Assembly (NCBI GenBank): GCA_963706785.1
Contig: CAVPNJ010000005.1
Location: 1-64,000, forward strand
DNA from: Pollutimonas sp963706785
Lineage (GTDB): Bacteria; Pseudomonadota; Gammaproteobacteria; Burkholderiales; Burkholderiaceae_B
Direction: 5' to 3'
Length of the DNA: 64,000 bases
Positions 34,905-44,716 of the stretch are shown in pieces (positions within the stretch are counted from its first letter, which is position 1; every line of letters starts with the position of its first letter). A program made the translations under genes and the position numbers. The notes beneath the pieces are model-generated. The model saw only the letters and a program-made list of their open reading frames with translations. It had not been told where the DNA came from and did no database searches.

Positions 34905-36104
34905 TTAAAAGACGCGTTGAAAGATTCCCGCCGCGCCCATGCCAGTGCCTACGCACATGGTCAACATCCCATAATCGAGATCGCGCCGATGCAAGCCATG
35001 AATAACTGTCGCCGCGCGGATGGCACCCGTCGCACCCAAAGGATGGCCCAGCGCGATAGCACCGCCCAGCGGATTGATGATATCGGGGTTCAGGTCCAGG
35101 TCGCGTATCACCGCCAGCGACTGGGCCGCGAACGCTTCATTCAATTCTATCCAGCCAATCTGGTCCAGTGTCAGGCCCGCCAGCTTCAAGGCGTGGGGAA
35201 TCGCTTCTTTAGGGCCTATGCCCATGATTTCGGGGGGCACGCCGCGCACGGCGAAGGATACGAAGCGCGCCAGTGGCGTGAGATTATGCGTTTTCAAGGC
35301 CCGCTCGGAAACCACCATCAGCGCCCCGGCGCCGTCAGAGATCTGCGAGCTATTGCCGGCGGTGACGCTGCCTTGGGCGGCAAAAGCAGGACGCAGTTTC
35401 GCCAAAGCCTCGAGACTGGTATCGGCGCGTGGCCCTTCGTCCAGCGCGACCGTTTTATGACTTACGGTGATGTTGCCGCTATCGAGGTCAGGGCTACGGG
35501 TCACCACGTCGATGGGCAGCATTTCGTCCGAGAACTCGCCGGCCTTCTGCGCCGCAATTGCGCGTTGGTGTGATCGCAAGGCGAACGCGTCCTGATCTTC
35601 GCGCGAGACCTTCCACCGCGTGGCAACTTGTTCGGCCGTCAAACCCATGCCATAAGCAATGCCCAGATTTTCATCTTGGGCAAAAAGCTTGGGACTGAAC
35701 GAGGTGCTGACGCCCAATGTAGGCACTTGGCTCATGGATTCGGTGCCTGCAGCAATAATGACATCAGCTTCGCCGACGCGGATGCGGTCCGCCGCCATGG
35801 CTATGGCAGTAAGCCCGGAGGCGCAAAAGCGGTTGACGGTGACGCCGGCGACTGACGCAGGCAAGCCAGCCAATAGACCGCCAATCCGCGCCACGTTTAG
35901 CCCTTGTGGACCCTCGGGAATGGCGCAACCCACGATAGCATCTTCAATCGCGGCCGGATCGAGGCCCGGTAATTGCGCGAGCAATCCCTGAATGACTGTG
36001 GCCAACAAGTCGTCGGGCCGGGTATGCGAGAAAAAGCCGCGCGGCGCTTTGCCGATGGGGCTGCGGGTAGCGGCAACGATATACGCCTGTTGCAGTGTGC
36101 TCAT
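34905..36104 (-). CDS. Acetyl-CoA acetyltransferase / 3-ketoacyl-CoA thiolase (FadA-like)
   Basis: A 399-residue thiolase: the nucleophile Cys in VNRFCASGLTAIAMAADRI (about 92), TESMSQVP, NSSQISDGAGALMV, the His in NEAFAAQSL, GGAIALGHPLGATGA and the second catalytic Cys in LTMCVGTGMGAAGIFQ. It cleaves 3-ketoacyl-CoA with CoA. It is 74 bases downstream of the FadN-like gene on the same strand, together forming the final three steps of beta-oxidation. AGGAG lies 7 bases before the ATG. Confidence 0.95.
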   Translation of the reverse strand: MSTLQQAYIVAATRSPIGKAPRGFFSHTRPDDLLATVIQGLLAQLPGLDPAAIEDAIVGCAIPEGPQGLNVARIGGLLAGLPASVAGVTVNRFCASGLTAIAMAADRIRVGEADVIIAAGTESMSQVPTLGVSTSFSPKLFAQDENLGIAYGMGLTAEQVATRWKVSREDQDAFALRSHQRAIAAQKAGEFSDEMLPIDVVTRSPDLDSGNITVSHKTVALDEGPRADTSLEALAKLRPAFAAQGSVTAGNSSQISDGAGALMVVSERALKTHNLTPLARFVSFAVRGVPPEIMGIGPKEAIPHALKLAGLTLDQIGWIELNEAFAAQSLAVIRDLDLNPDIINPLGGAIALGHPLGATGAIRAATVIHGLHRRDLDYGMLTMCVGTGMGAAGIFQRVF

Positions 36105-36178
36105 TGCTGACTCCTGTTGTGTTCTTTATATGCATATGGGCCTGGCCTATCGGCCGGGCTCCGGTTCAACCCACTGCT

Positions 36179-38621
36179 TCAGTTGCGAACGGGCTTGCCG
36201 GTCTTCAGGATGCCGGCAATGCGTTCTTGAGTCTTGGCTTGAACCAACAAACCCAGAAAGGCTTCGCGTTCAAGCTTGAGCATCCATGCTTCATCCACCA
36301 TAGACCCCGGGTCGACGTCGCCGCCGCATAGAACGTAGGCGACTTTTTCGGCGACGACAAAGTCGTACTCCGAGATATAGCCACCCACCTTCATATTCAA
36401 CAGCTGTGCTTTGAGCGTGGCAATGCCATCGCGACCCGCCACGGGGAAACGCCGGGGCAGCGGCGGACGCCAGCCGCCTTCCGCCAGGTGCTTGCGCTTG
36501 GCGAACCGCCACGTATAAGAGCTCGTGCCGGTTCATGACGATACGGTCCGACGCTTGCAGGTAACCCATTTTGCGGGCATCGAGGGCCGAGCTCGACACC
36601 TGCGCACTGGCCACGGCCAGGGCAAACTTTTTAAGGAAGGCCAGCAAAGGTGCGTCGGGTGCCGCTTCCGCCTGGAGTTCCGCCGCACGGCGCGCACAAT
36701 AAGTCAGGCCGCCGGCGCCCGGCACTAGCCCGATACCCACTTCCACGAGGCCAATATAAGTTTCGAAATGGGCAACGCGTGTTGCGCAGTGCACGGCAAG
36801 CTCGCAGCCGCCCCCTAAGGCCAAGCCCGCCACGGCGGCGACTACGGGCACCTGCGCATAACGCAAGCGTAAGACCATGTCTTGCATTTCGCGCTCGATG
36901 GGCTCCACGGCGGCGGCCCCACCTTGGGTGAAAGCAGGCAGCATGGCCTTGAGATCGGCCCCGGCCGAAAACGGATCTTCGGTCTGGCCAATGACCAGGG
37001 CCTTGAACGAGGCCTCGGCCAGGTCTACCGCATGAACGATGCCGCGTACGACGTCAGGGCTGAGCGTGTGCATCTTGGTCTTGAACGACACAATCAGCAC
37101 GTCGGTTGGATGGGGTGCAGGCAATGTCCAGCACTGAACGGCATCGTTTTCGTAGACCACCCTGGTTTGCAGGCCTTGGGGCTCGCCCACCAAGCGTGGG
37201 GCGGCAACCTGGCGCTTATACACCGGCAAGGTGCTGCGGCCTTCAAAGCGCTTCTCTTGCGGATTCCACGAACCGCTGGCCGTATGCACGCCGCGCGCTT
37301 CCCACACTGGCCCGCGCATGGCCCAATCCGGCAGTGCGGCGCTGGACAATGCTTTGCCCGCCTTGATGTCTTGGTCGATCCATGTGGCGACGTCGTGCCA
37401 CCCGGCGGCCTGCCAGATTTCGAAGGGACCCTGCGCATGGCCAAAGCCCCACTTCATGGCCAGGTCTACCTGCCGTGCGCTATTGGCGATATCGGCCAGG
37501 TGCACCGCGCTGTAATGAAAGCTGTCGCGCAATACCGCCCATAGGAATTGGGCCTGTGGGTGATCGGAGTCGTGCAATGCCCTGAGCTTCTTGGCAGGGT
37601 CGCGCTCGGCAAGTATGGCGGCGACCGTGTCGTCGACCTGGGCCGCGGCGGGCACGTATTCCTGCGTGGCCGGATCCAGGCGCATAATGGCCTTGCCTTG
37701 CTTACGGTAGAACCCAGCGCCGGTTTTCTGCCCCAGAGCGCCGTGCTCGATAAGGCCATTAAGCACGTCGGGCACCGCAAAATGCGCGTGGAAAGGATCG
37801 TTGGGCAGCTGTTCTTGCATGGTGCGTATGACCAGCGCCAGGGTATCCAGGCCAACGACGTCTGCCGTACGAAAAGTGCCTGACTTGGCCCGACCCAGTC
37901 GCGTGCCGGTCAGTTCATCGACAAGATCATAGCTAAGGCCAAACTTACGCGCTTGCTCGAACACCGACAATATGCCAAAGACCCCGATGCGGTTGCCGAT
38001 GAAGTTGGGCGTATCTTTGGCCCGCAGCACGCCCTTGCCGAGTTGCGAAACCAGAAAAGTTTCGACCATATCGAGCAACCTACGCTCGGTGTCAGCGGTA
38101 GGTATCAATTCGACCAGCGTCATGTAGCGCGGCGGATTGAAAAAATGCACCCCGCAAAAACGATGACGCAACGATTCGGGGAGCGCCGCGGAAAGTTCGG
38201 TAATGGACAAGCCCGACGTATTGCTGGCGATAATGGCATCGGGTTTTAGGGCGGGCGCCAGCTTATGATAAAGGTCGCGCTTCCAGTCCAGCCTTTCGGC
38301 AATGGCTTCAATAACCAGGTCGCACGTGGCCAGTTGCTGTAAATCGTCTTCGTAGTTGGCTGGGGTTATCGATGCCGCCAGGTCGGGGCTGCCCAAAGGC
38401 GCGGGCTTAAGCGCGGCGAGCTGCGCAATGGCGCGCTTGGCAATGCCATTTTTGTCGCCTTCTTTGGCGGGCAGGTCGAACAACACAACCGGTACGCCCG
38501 CGTTTACGCAATGTGCAGCGATTTGGGCGCCCATGACTCCAGCCCCGCACACCGCCACCTTGCGAAAGTGAAGTTGCGCGCTATCTGCGCCGGCTTGTTG
38601 ACCCGATTGACCAGGCTGCAT
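36179..38621 (-). pseudogene. 3-hydroxyacyl-CoA dehydrogenase/enoyl-CoA hydratase fusion (FadN-like), one-base frameshift
   Basis: From ATG 38621: NAD-binding VAVCGAGVMGAQIAAHCVNAG (about 24-44), IASNTSGLSITEL, the dehydrogenase His in HRFCGVHFFNPPRYM, a 3HCDH C-domain (about 210-310), then a crotonase-like domain with DPFSAGADLKAML and GLALGGGCELAVHCATR plus EVGIGLVPGAGG. This order (dehydrogenase first) is that of FadN rather than FadB/FadJ. After YVAVRQA the frame breaks near 36496-36498; removing one base continues as KHLAEGGWRPP and GYISEYDFVVAEKVAYVLCGGDV to KPVRN at 36179. Corrected length is 813 residues. Its partner thiolase follows. Confidence 0.9.
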
Positions 38622-38759
38622 AGTAATACCCCTAAAAGTAGCAAGCGGTGGATAGAGTAGTTCATTAATTTGTTATGCGCATGCCATCCAGGCTGAATTT
38701 GACGTCGCGCCATGGGGATTAGAATAGCAGTCATCACGCCACCGGAACAGCCGCTAGTT

Positions 38760-39488
38760 ATGGCCAGATTGCCCCGTCTTTACGCTCCGAAAATACCGCA
38801 ATTAGTGCAGGCGGAGTTCGCCTATCCCCTGGCCGGCCCATCCGATCCTGCCCCGGCAGCCGAACTCGACCGCTTGCTAGGATGGCTGCACCAAGACGCG
38901 CAAGACCTCGGCGTGGCGGTGCATGGCTGGGTTCTGATGAATGATCGGATCACATTGCTGAACACGCCGCCCGACGCACGAAGTCTTTCGCGGCTGATCC
39001 AGTCGTTGGGCCGCCGCATGGCGACGGGCATGCGCCACGGACGCGTATTTAGCGGCAGGTATCGAAGCGCGCTGGTGGAACCCGGCAGATGGGTGATCCC
39101 GGCCTTGATATGGCTGGAATCATTGCCGGTAAAGATGAACTATGTTGACAAGGCGCAGAGCTGGCCGTGGTCGTCTGCCCCGGGACACACTGGGGCGAAT
39201 ACTCGCAACGATGCGCTGGTTACCGACCATATCGACTACTGGCAGGATGGCAATACGCCTTTTGCTCGCCAGGCCAAGTATCGCGACCGAATGCATCAGG
39301 GTTTATCGGCCGCCCAGAGCCTGCGCATCGAGCAGGCCTTGTTTGGCCAATGGGTGTTGGGAGAAGCCCCCTTTCTGGCACAACTGGAAAATAGTGCGTC
39401 GCGCCGTACTGCGCCGGCCCCAAGAGGCCGACCGCGCAAGAGCGCGGCAGCTGCAAGCCAAAACGCCCTGCCTAAGCAGGGCGTTTGA
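38760..39488 (+). CDS. RAYT/Y1 transposase-like protein lacking the HUH motif
   Basis: A 242-residue protein from ATG 38760 (MARLPRLYAP is the usual RAYT start). It follows the REP-associated tyrosine transposase layout: a VHGWVLMND segment, SLSRLIQSLGRRM, FSGRYRSALVE with Tyr101 at the catalytic position, WSSAPGHTG. But where active members read NHVHLL, this one reads NDRITLL (61-67): both metal-binding histidines are gone. The C-terminal tail is basic and Pro/Ala-rich (RGRPRKSAAAA). The reading frame is otherwise clean. This suggests a domesticated or inactive protein kept for another role. It is upstream of gltB, next to an inverted repeat. Confidence 0.78.
   Translation: MARLPRLYAPKIPQLVQAEFAYPLAGPSDPAPAAELDRLLGWLHQDAQDLGVAVHGWVLMNDRITLLNTPPDARSLSRLIQSLGRRMATGMRHGRVFSGRYRSALVEPGRWVIPALIWLESLPVKMNYVDKAQSWPWSSAPGHTGANTRNDALVTDHIDYWQDGNTPFARQAKYRDRMHQGLSAAQSLRIEQALFGQWVLGEAPFLAQLENSASRRTAPAPRGRPRKSAAAASQNALPKQGV
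39461..39486. terminator. Perfect 11-bp hairpin, probable terminator for the minus-strand small gene
   Basis: AAACGCCCTGC-CTAA-GCAGGGCGTTT. On the minus strand it is followed by a short T run (GCGTTTT) and lies 15 bases after the stop of the small gene at 39501. It overlaps the last codons of the plus-strand RAYT-like gene and may stop transcription from both sides. Confidence 0.65.
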
Positions 39489-39500
39489 AGAACCCCTAGA

Positions 39501-39686
39501 TTACACGCGTACCTTCGAAGCGAAGAAAACCGCCCCCATTCCACCATCAAGCTTATGGTCGTTATGGTTGGTTTCCTGCCCTGCGCGTTGCAAGCGCGCC
39601 GCTTTTTCGCGATCTACAGCCCATTTTTTTATCATTATCCGCGGCTTCCGAAAACCGGGAATTGAATCAAGCGTCTTAAGAATCAT
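39501..39686 (-). CDS. Small unrecognised protein with strong expression signals
   Basis: A 61-residue basic protein (MILKTLDSIPGFRKPRIMIK... ending FFASKVRV). I do not recognise it. It has no cysteine, no signal peptide and no clear membrane segment; the middle (WAVDREKAARLQRAGQE) looks helical and charged. The case for a real gene is its signals: AAAAGGAGAA 7 bases before ATG 39686, a plausible promoter (TTGCTT-N17-ATAATT) about 40 bases upstream, and an intrinsic terminator 15 bases after the stop. It sits between the RAYT-like gene and gltB, facing away from gltB. Confidence 0.6.
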   Translation of the reverse strand: MILKTLDSIPGFRKPRIMIKKWAVDREKAARLQRAGQETNHNDHKLDGGMGAVFFASKVRV

Positions 39687-39716
39687 TTTTTTCTCCTTTT
39701 ATAATCAATGAATTAA

Positions 39717-39771
39717 GTGCGTCCCCAATTATGACATAGATAAATATATAAGCAAATAAAAAGGGACGTAC
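39717..39771. repeat. Inverted repeat in AT-rich gap, possible REP-type element
   Basis: GTGCGTCCC (39717-39725) and GGGACGTAC (39763-39771) are complementary with one mismatch (a G-T pair in RNA), around a 37-base AT-rich centre. Paired GGGAC-type palindromes are common beside Y1/RAYT transposase genes, and a RAYT-like gene is 230 bases away. The gap 39687-39918 holds no gene. Confidence 0.4.
39727..39755 (-). promoter_or_regulatory. Candidate promoter of the small minus-strand gene
   Basis: On the minus strand TTGCTT (39755-39750), 17-base spacer, ATAATT (39732-39727). It lies inside the inverted repeat 39717-39771. Confidence 0.35.
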
Positions 39772-39786
39772 CCCCATATTTTCTTC

Positions 39787-39815
39787 TTGTAAATATAGAT
39801 TTTCGGCAGTATCTT
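39787..39815 (+). promoter_or_regulatory. Candidate gltB promoter
   Basis: TTGTAA (39787-39792), 17-base spacer, TATCTT (39810-39815), giving a leader of roughly 100 bases before the first gltB start. Confidence 0.35.
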
Positions 39816-39918
39816 TTGCTTACTGCACTGCACCAAAGCATTTTCTTGCCGTCCGGGACAAAAGTCCGCACGGCTGCAAGCTTGTCCGAACCGGTGCCAA
39901 TCGATCTGCGAGTCCCCT

Positions 39919-42900
39919 ATGTCCCAGTCTCCAACAGCTTCGTCCGCTCCTGCTGTCGCCATCGACGCGTCCCGCATCGGCTTGCCCTCACGGCGCTCGC
40001 CTACGATGATTGCTGCGCCCACGGCACCCGCTTCTAACCTAGCGCCATCGGCCCAGGGCCTTTACAGCCCAGCCAATGAACACGACGCCTGTGGCGTGGG
40101 CTTTGTCGCCCATATCAAGGGGCGCAAAAGCCATTCCATTATTCAGCAGGGATTGAAGATTCTCGAGAACCTGGACCATCGCGGTGCAGTCGGCGCAGAC
40201 GAGCTGATGGGCGACGGCGCCGGCATACTCATCCAGATTCCCGACGCCTTGTATCGCGAAGAAATGGCCGCCCAGGGCGTCGATCTTCCGCCACCCGACG
40301 AATACGGCGTCGCCATGGTGTTCCTGCCCAAGGAAATGGCGTCGCGACTGGCCTGTCAGCAAGAACTGGAACGCGCTGTGCGCGACGAAGGCCAAGTCGT
40401 CTTGGGATGGCGCGATGTGCCGATTGACCGCGACATGCCTATGTCGCCCACCGTGCGCGCCTGCGAGCCGGTCATCCGCCAGCTGTTCATCGGCCGCGGC
40501 AATGACATCATGGTGCCCGATGCGTTAGAGCGCAAGCTGTACGTTATCCGCAAAACCGCCAGTCATGCCATCCAGCATATGCAGTTGGCGCATGGGCGGG
40601 AATATTTTGTACCGTCGATTTCGGTGCGCACCGTTGTCTATAAGGGCCTGCTGCTGGCCGATCAGGTCGGCAGCTATTACCGCGATCTGGCCGATACGCG
40701 CGCGGTGTCGGCCCTGGCCATGGTGCATCAGCGGTTTTCGACCAATACTTTCCCGGCATGGCCATTGGCCCACCCTTACCGGATGATCGCCCATAACGGC
40801 GAGATCAATACCGTCAAGGGCAATTTCAATTGGCTGCGTGCCCGCGAAGGGGTAATGCAGTCGGCCGTACTGGGCGACGACCTGCCCAAGCTTTACCCCA
40901 TCGTCTACGAAGGGCAGTCCGACACGGCAACGTTCGACAATTGCCTGGAACTGCTGGTGATGTCCGGCTACTCGCTGGCGCACGCCATGATGATGATGAT
41001 CCCGGAGGCCTGGGAACAGCATTCCAACATGGACGAAAACCGCCGTGCTTTCTACGAATATCACGCCGCGCTGATGGAACCGTGGGACGGCCCGGCCGCC
41101 GTGGCCTTCACAGACGGCCGCCAGATTGGCGCCACGCTCGACCGCAACGGCTTGCGCCCCGCCCGTTACCTGATCACCGACGACGACATGGTGATCATGG
41201 CGTCGGAAGCCGGTACGCTGCCCATTCCTGAACATCGCATCATCAAGAAATGGCGGCTGCAACCGGGCAAGATGTTCCTGATCGATTTGCAGCAGGGCCG
41301 CATTATTGACGATCTCGAAATCAAATCGCAGCTGGCCAACACACGCCCCTATCGCCAATGGATCGAACGACTGCGCCTGAAGCTGGAATCGCTGCCTGCA
41401 CAGAAGCTGGACCACCCCGCCCCCAAGGCGGCGTCGCTATTGGATCGCCAGCAAGCGTTTGGATGGACGCAGGAAGACTACAAGGTCATTTTGCAGCCCA
41501 TGGCGGCAACGGGCGAAGAAGCGATGGGATCCATGGGCAACGACAGCCCACTGGCGGTGCTGTCCGACCGATCCAAGCCCTTCTATAACTATTTCCGTCA
41601 GTTGTTCGCCCAGGTGACCAACCCGCCTATCGACCCCATTCGCGAGCAGCTGGTGATGTCGCTGGTGTCGTTTATTGGACCCAAGCCCAACCTGCTGGAC
41701 ATCAATAACGTCAACCCGCCTTTGCGTCTAGAAGTGGCGCAACCCATACTAGACGTCGCCGCCATGGCGCAAATCCGCAATATCGAAAAAATCACTTCGC
41801 ACAAGTTCCGTAGTTACGAGCTGGACATCACCTACCCCACTGCATGGGGTCCCGACGGTATCGAAGCGTGCATTGCCTCGCTGTGCTCCAACGCCACCGA
41901 CGCCGTCGTTAGCGGCTACAACATTCTGCTGATTAGCGATCGCAATGTCGACAGCGAGCGTGTGGCCATTCCCGCGCTGCTGGCTACCTCGGCGATTCAT
42001 CTGCATTTGATTCATGCCGGCCTGCGCACCAAGACCGGCCTGGTGGTGGAAACCGGCTCGGCGCGCGAGGTGCATCATTTCGCCGTGCTCGGCGGATATG
42101 GCGCTGAAGCCATCCACCCGTACCTGGCACTGGAAACGCTGGCCACGATGGAAAAGCCAGAAGTAGGCGACCAAAAACTACATCAAGGCGATCGGCAAAG
42201 GCTTGAACAAAGTGATGTCCAAGATGGGCATATCGACTTATATGTCCTACACCGGGGCGCAGATTTTCGAAGCTGTCGGCCTGAATTCCAGCCTGATCAA
42301 CAAGTACTTTGCGGGCACAGCCAGCAATATCGAGGGCATAGGTATATTCGAAGTCGCCGAAGAAGCGCTACGCATACACCGCGCGGCTTTCGGCAACGAC
42401 CCCGTCCTGAGCAATGCACTGGACGCGGGGGGCGAATATGCCTGGCGCGTGCGCGGCGAAGACCATATGTGGTCGCCCGACTCTATCGCCAAGCTGCAGC
42501 ACGCCGCGCGTGCCAACAACTACAGCACATACAAGGAGTATGCCCAGCTCGTGAACGATCAGTCGCGCAATCACATGACCCTGCGCGGCCTGTTCGAATT
42601 CAAGGTCGACCCGGCCCGTGCGATTCCGTTGAGCGAAGTCGAATCGGCCAAGGAAATCGTAAAGCGCTTTGCTACCGGCGCCATGTCGCTGGGTTCGATT
42701 TCCACCGAAGCCCACACTGTCCTGGCCGTTGCCATGAACCGAATCGGCGGTAAATCGAACACGGGCGAAGGCGGCGAAGACGAACTGCGTTATCGCGATG
42801 AGATGCGTGCGGGAAAAAGCACGATTAAAAAAGGCGATACGCTTGCTTCTTTCCTGGGATCGGACCGCATCGAAGCCGATGTAGCGCTTACCGCCGGCGA

Positions 42901-44707
42901 TTCCCTGCGCTCGCGCATCAAGCAGGTTGCCTCGGGACGCTTCGGCGTCTCGGCCGAATATCTGTCCAGCGCCGATCAGATCCAGATCAAGATGGCACAA
43001 GGGGCCAAGCCGGGCGAGGGCGGCCAACTGCCGGGCCATAAAGTAACGGAATACATCGCCAAGCTGCGTTATTCGGTGCCGGGCGTGGGCCTGATCTCGC
43101 CGCCTCCGCATCACGACATTTATTCCATCGAAGATCTGGCGCAACTGATCCACGACCTGAAGAATGTAAACCCTGCGGCGTCAATATCGGTCAAGCTGGT
43201 GTCGGAAGTGGGCGTCGGGACGGTTGCAACGGGGGTCGCCAAAGCCAAGGCTGATCACGTGGTCATCGCGGGTCACGATGGCGGCACCGGTGCGTCGCCC
43301 GTGTCGTCGATCAAGCATGCCGGTACGCCATGGGAACTGGGCCTGGCCGAAACGCAACAAACGCTGCTCTTGAACAATCTGCGTACGCGTATCCGCGTGC
43401 AAGCCGACGGCCAAATGAAAACAGGCCGCGATGTCGCGATAGGCGCCTTGCTGGGGGCCGATGAGTTCGGTTTTGCCACTGCGCCGTTGGTCGTGGAAGG
43501 CTGCATCATGATGCGCAAATGCCACTTGAACACCTGCCCGGTGGGCGTGGCGACGCAAGATCCGGTCTTACGCAAGAAGTTCCAGGGCAAGCCGGAACAC
43601 GTCGTGAACTACTTCTTCTTCGTTGCCGAAGAGGTCAGGGAAATCATGGCTCAATTGGGCATACGCAAATTCGACGAACTCATCGGACGCGTCGACCTGT
43701 TGGATATGCGCCCCGGCATCGAACACTGGAAGGCAAAAGGGCTGGACTTCAGCCGCGTCTTCCATGCAGTGCCGTCGACCGCCCCCCTATATCAGATCCA
43801 GGACCAGGATCACGCGCTGGATCATGCGCTGGATCATCAATTGATCGAACGCAGCAAAGCCGCGATCGAACGTGGGGAAAAGGTCTCGTTCATTACACCG
43901 GTACGCAATCGGAATCGCACCATAGGCGCCATGCTGTCCGGGGTGGTGGCAAGCCGTTACGGCCACGAAGGCCTGCCCGACGACACCATACATATTCAAT
44001 GCAATGGCGCTGCCGGCCAGAGCTTTGGCGCCTTTCTGGCGCACGGCATTACCCTGGACTTGGTGGGCGAAGCCAATGACTACGTCGGCAAGGGGCTGTC
44101 GGGCGGCCGGATAGTGGTGCGTTCGCCTAACGACTTCCGCGGTTTCGGACCCGATCACATCATTGCCGGCAACACGGTGTTGTACGGCGCCTTGTCAGGC
44201 GAAGCCTACTTCAACGGCGTGGCAGGTGAGCGCTTCGCGGTCCGTAATTCCGGCGCCGCCACAGTGGTGGAAGGTACAGGAGACCACGGTTGCGAATACA
44301 TGACCGGCGGCACAGTCGTAGTGATGGGCGCGACCGGACGCAACTTTGCGGCCGGCATGTCGGGAGGCGTGGCTTATGTCTGGGACCCGGACAACACCTT
44401 CCGCCAACGCTGCAACCTGGCCATGGTCGAACTGGAACGCGTTATGTCGCATGCCGAGCAACGCAGCCAGGACGAGCCGGAAACCTGGCATAGCGCCATT
44501 CGCGGCGGCGAACGTGAAACCGACGAAACAATTTTGCGCCGTCTGATCGAAGACCACTACCGTTACACCGGCAGCTTTCGCTCGCGCGATGTGCTGGACG
44601 ACTGGGATAGCGCCCGCCTGTCTTTCGTGAAAGTCATGCCCATTGAATACCGTCGCGCCCTGGGTGAGCTCTGGCGCGCGGTCAATCTACAACAAATTGC
44701 TGCCTGA
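39919..44707 (+). pseudogene. gltB: Glutamate synthase (NADPH) large subunit, one-base frameshift
   Basis: The type II amidotransferase nucleophile Cys58 lies in NEHDACGVGFVAHIKG (counted from ATG 39919; ATG 40006 is a possible later start, and residues before Cys are a propeptide). The frame holds to MEKPEVGDQ, then breaks in the aaaaa run at about 42172-42177; removing one base gives NYIKAIGKGLNKVMSKMGIS and the synthase domain (KSNTGEGGEDE, AKPGEGGQLPGHKV, HDGGTGASP), the 3Fe-4S cysteines CIMMRKCHLNTC, and the C-terminal GXXGXXXG beta-helix domain (GAAGQSFGAFLA, GGTVVVMG). Corrected length is 1595 residues. It makes glutamate from glutamine and 2-oxoglutarate with GltD. An intact gene is expected in a living cell, so error is likely. 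Confidence 0.95.
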
Positions 44708-44716
44708 GGAAAAGAA

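Noticed and set aside
34869..35573. 234-codon open frame antisense to the thiolase
   Set aside because: Shadow of a strongly conserved thiolase; composition is not protein-like.
36882..37544. 220-codon open frame antisense to the FadN-like gene
   Set aside because: Shadow frame with no recognisable domain.
40525..41415. 296-codon open frame antisense to gltB
   Set aside because: Opposite the conserved amidotransferase and central domains of GltB; a high-GC shadow frame.
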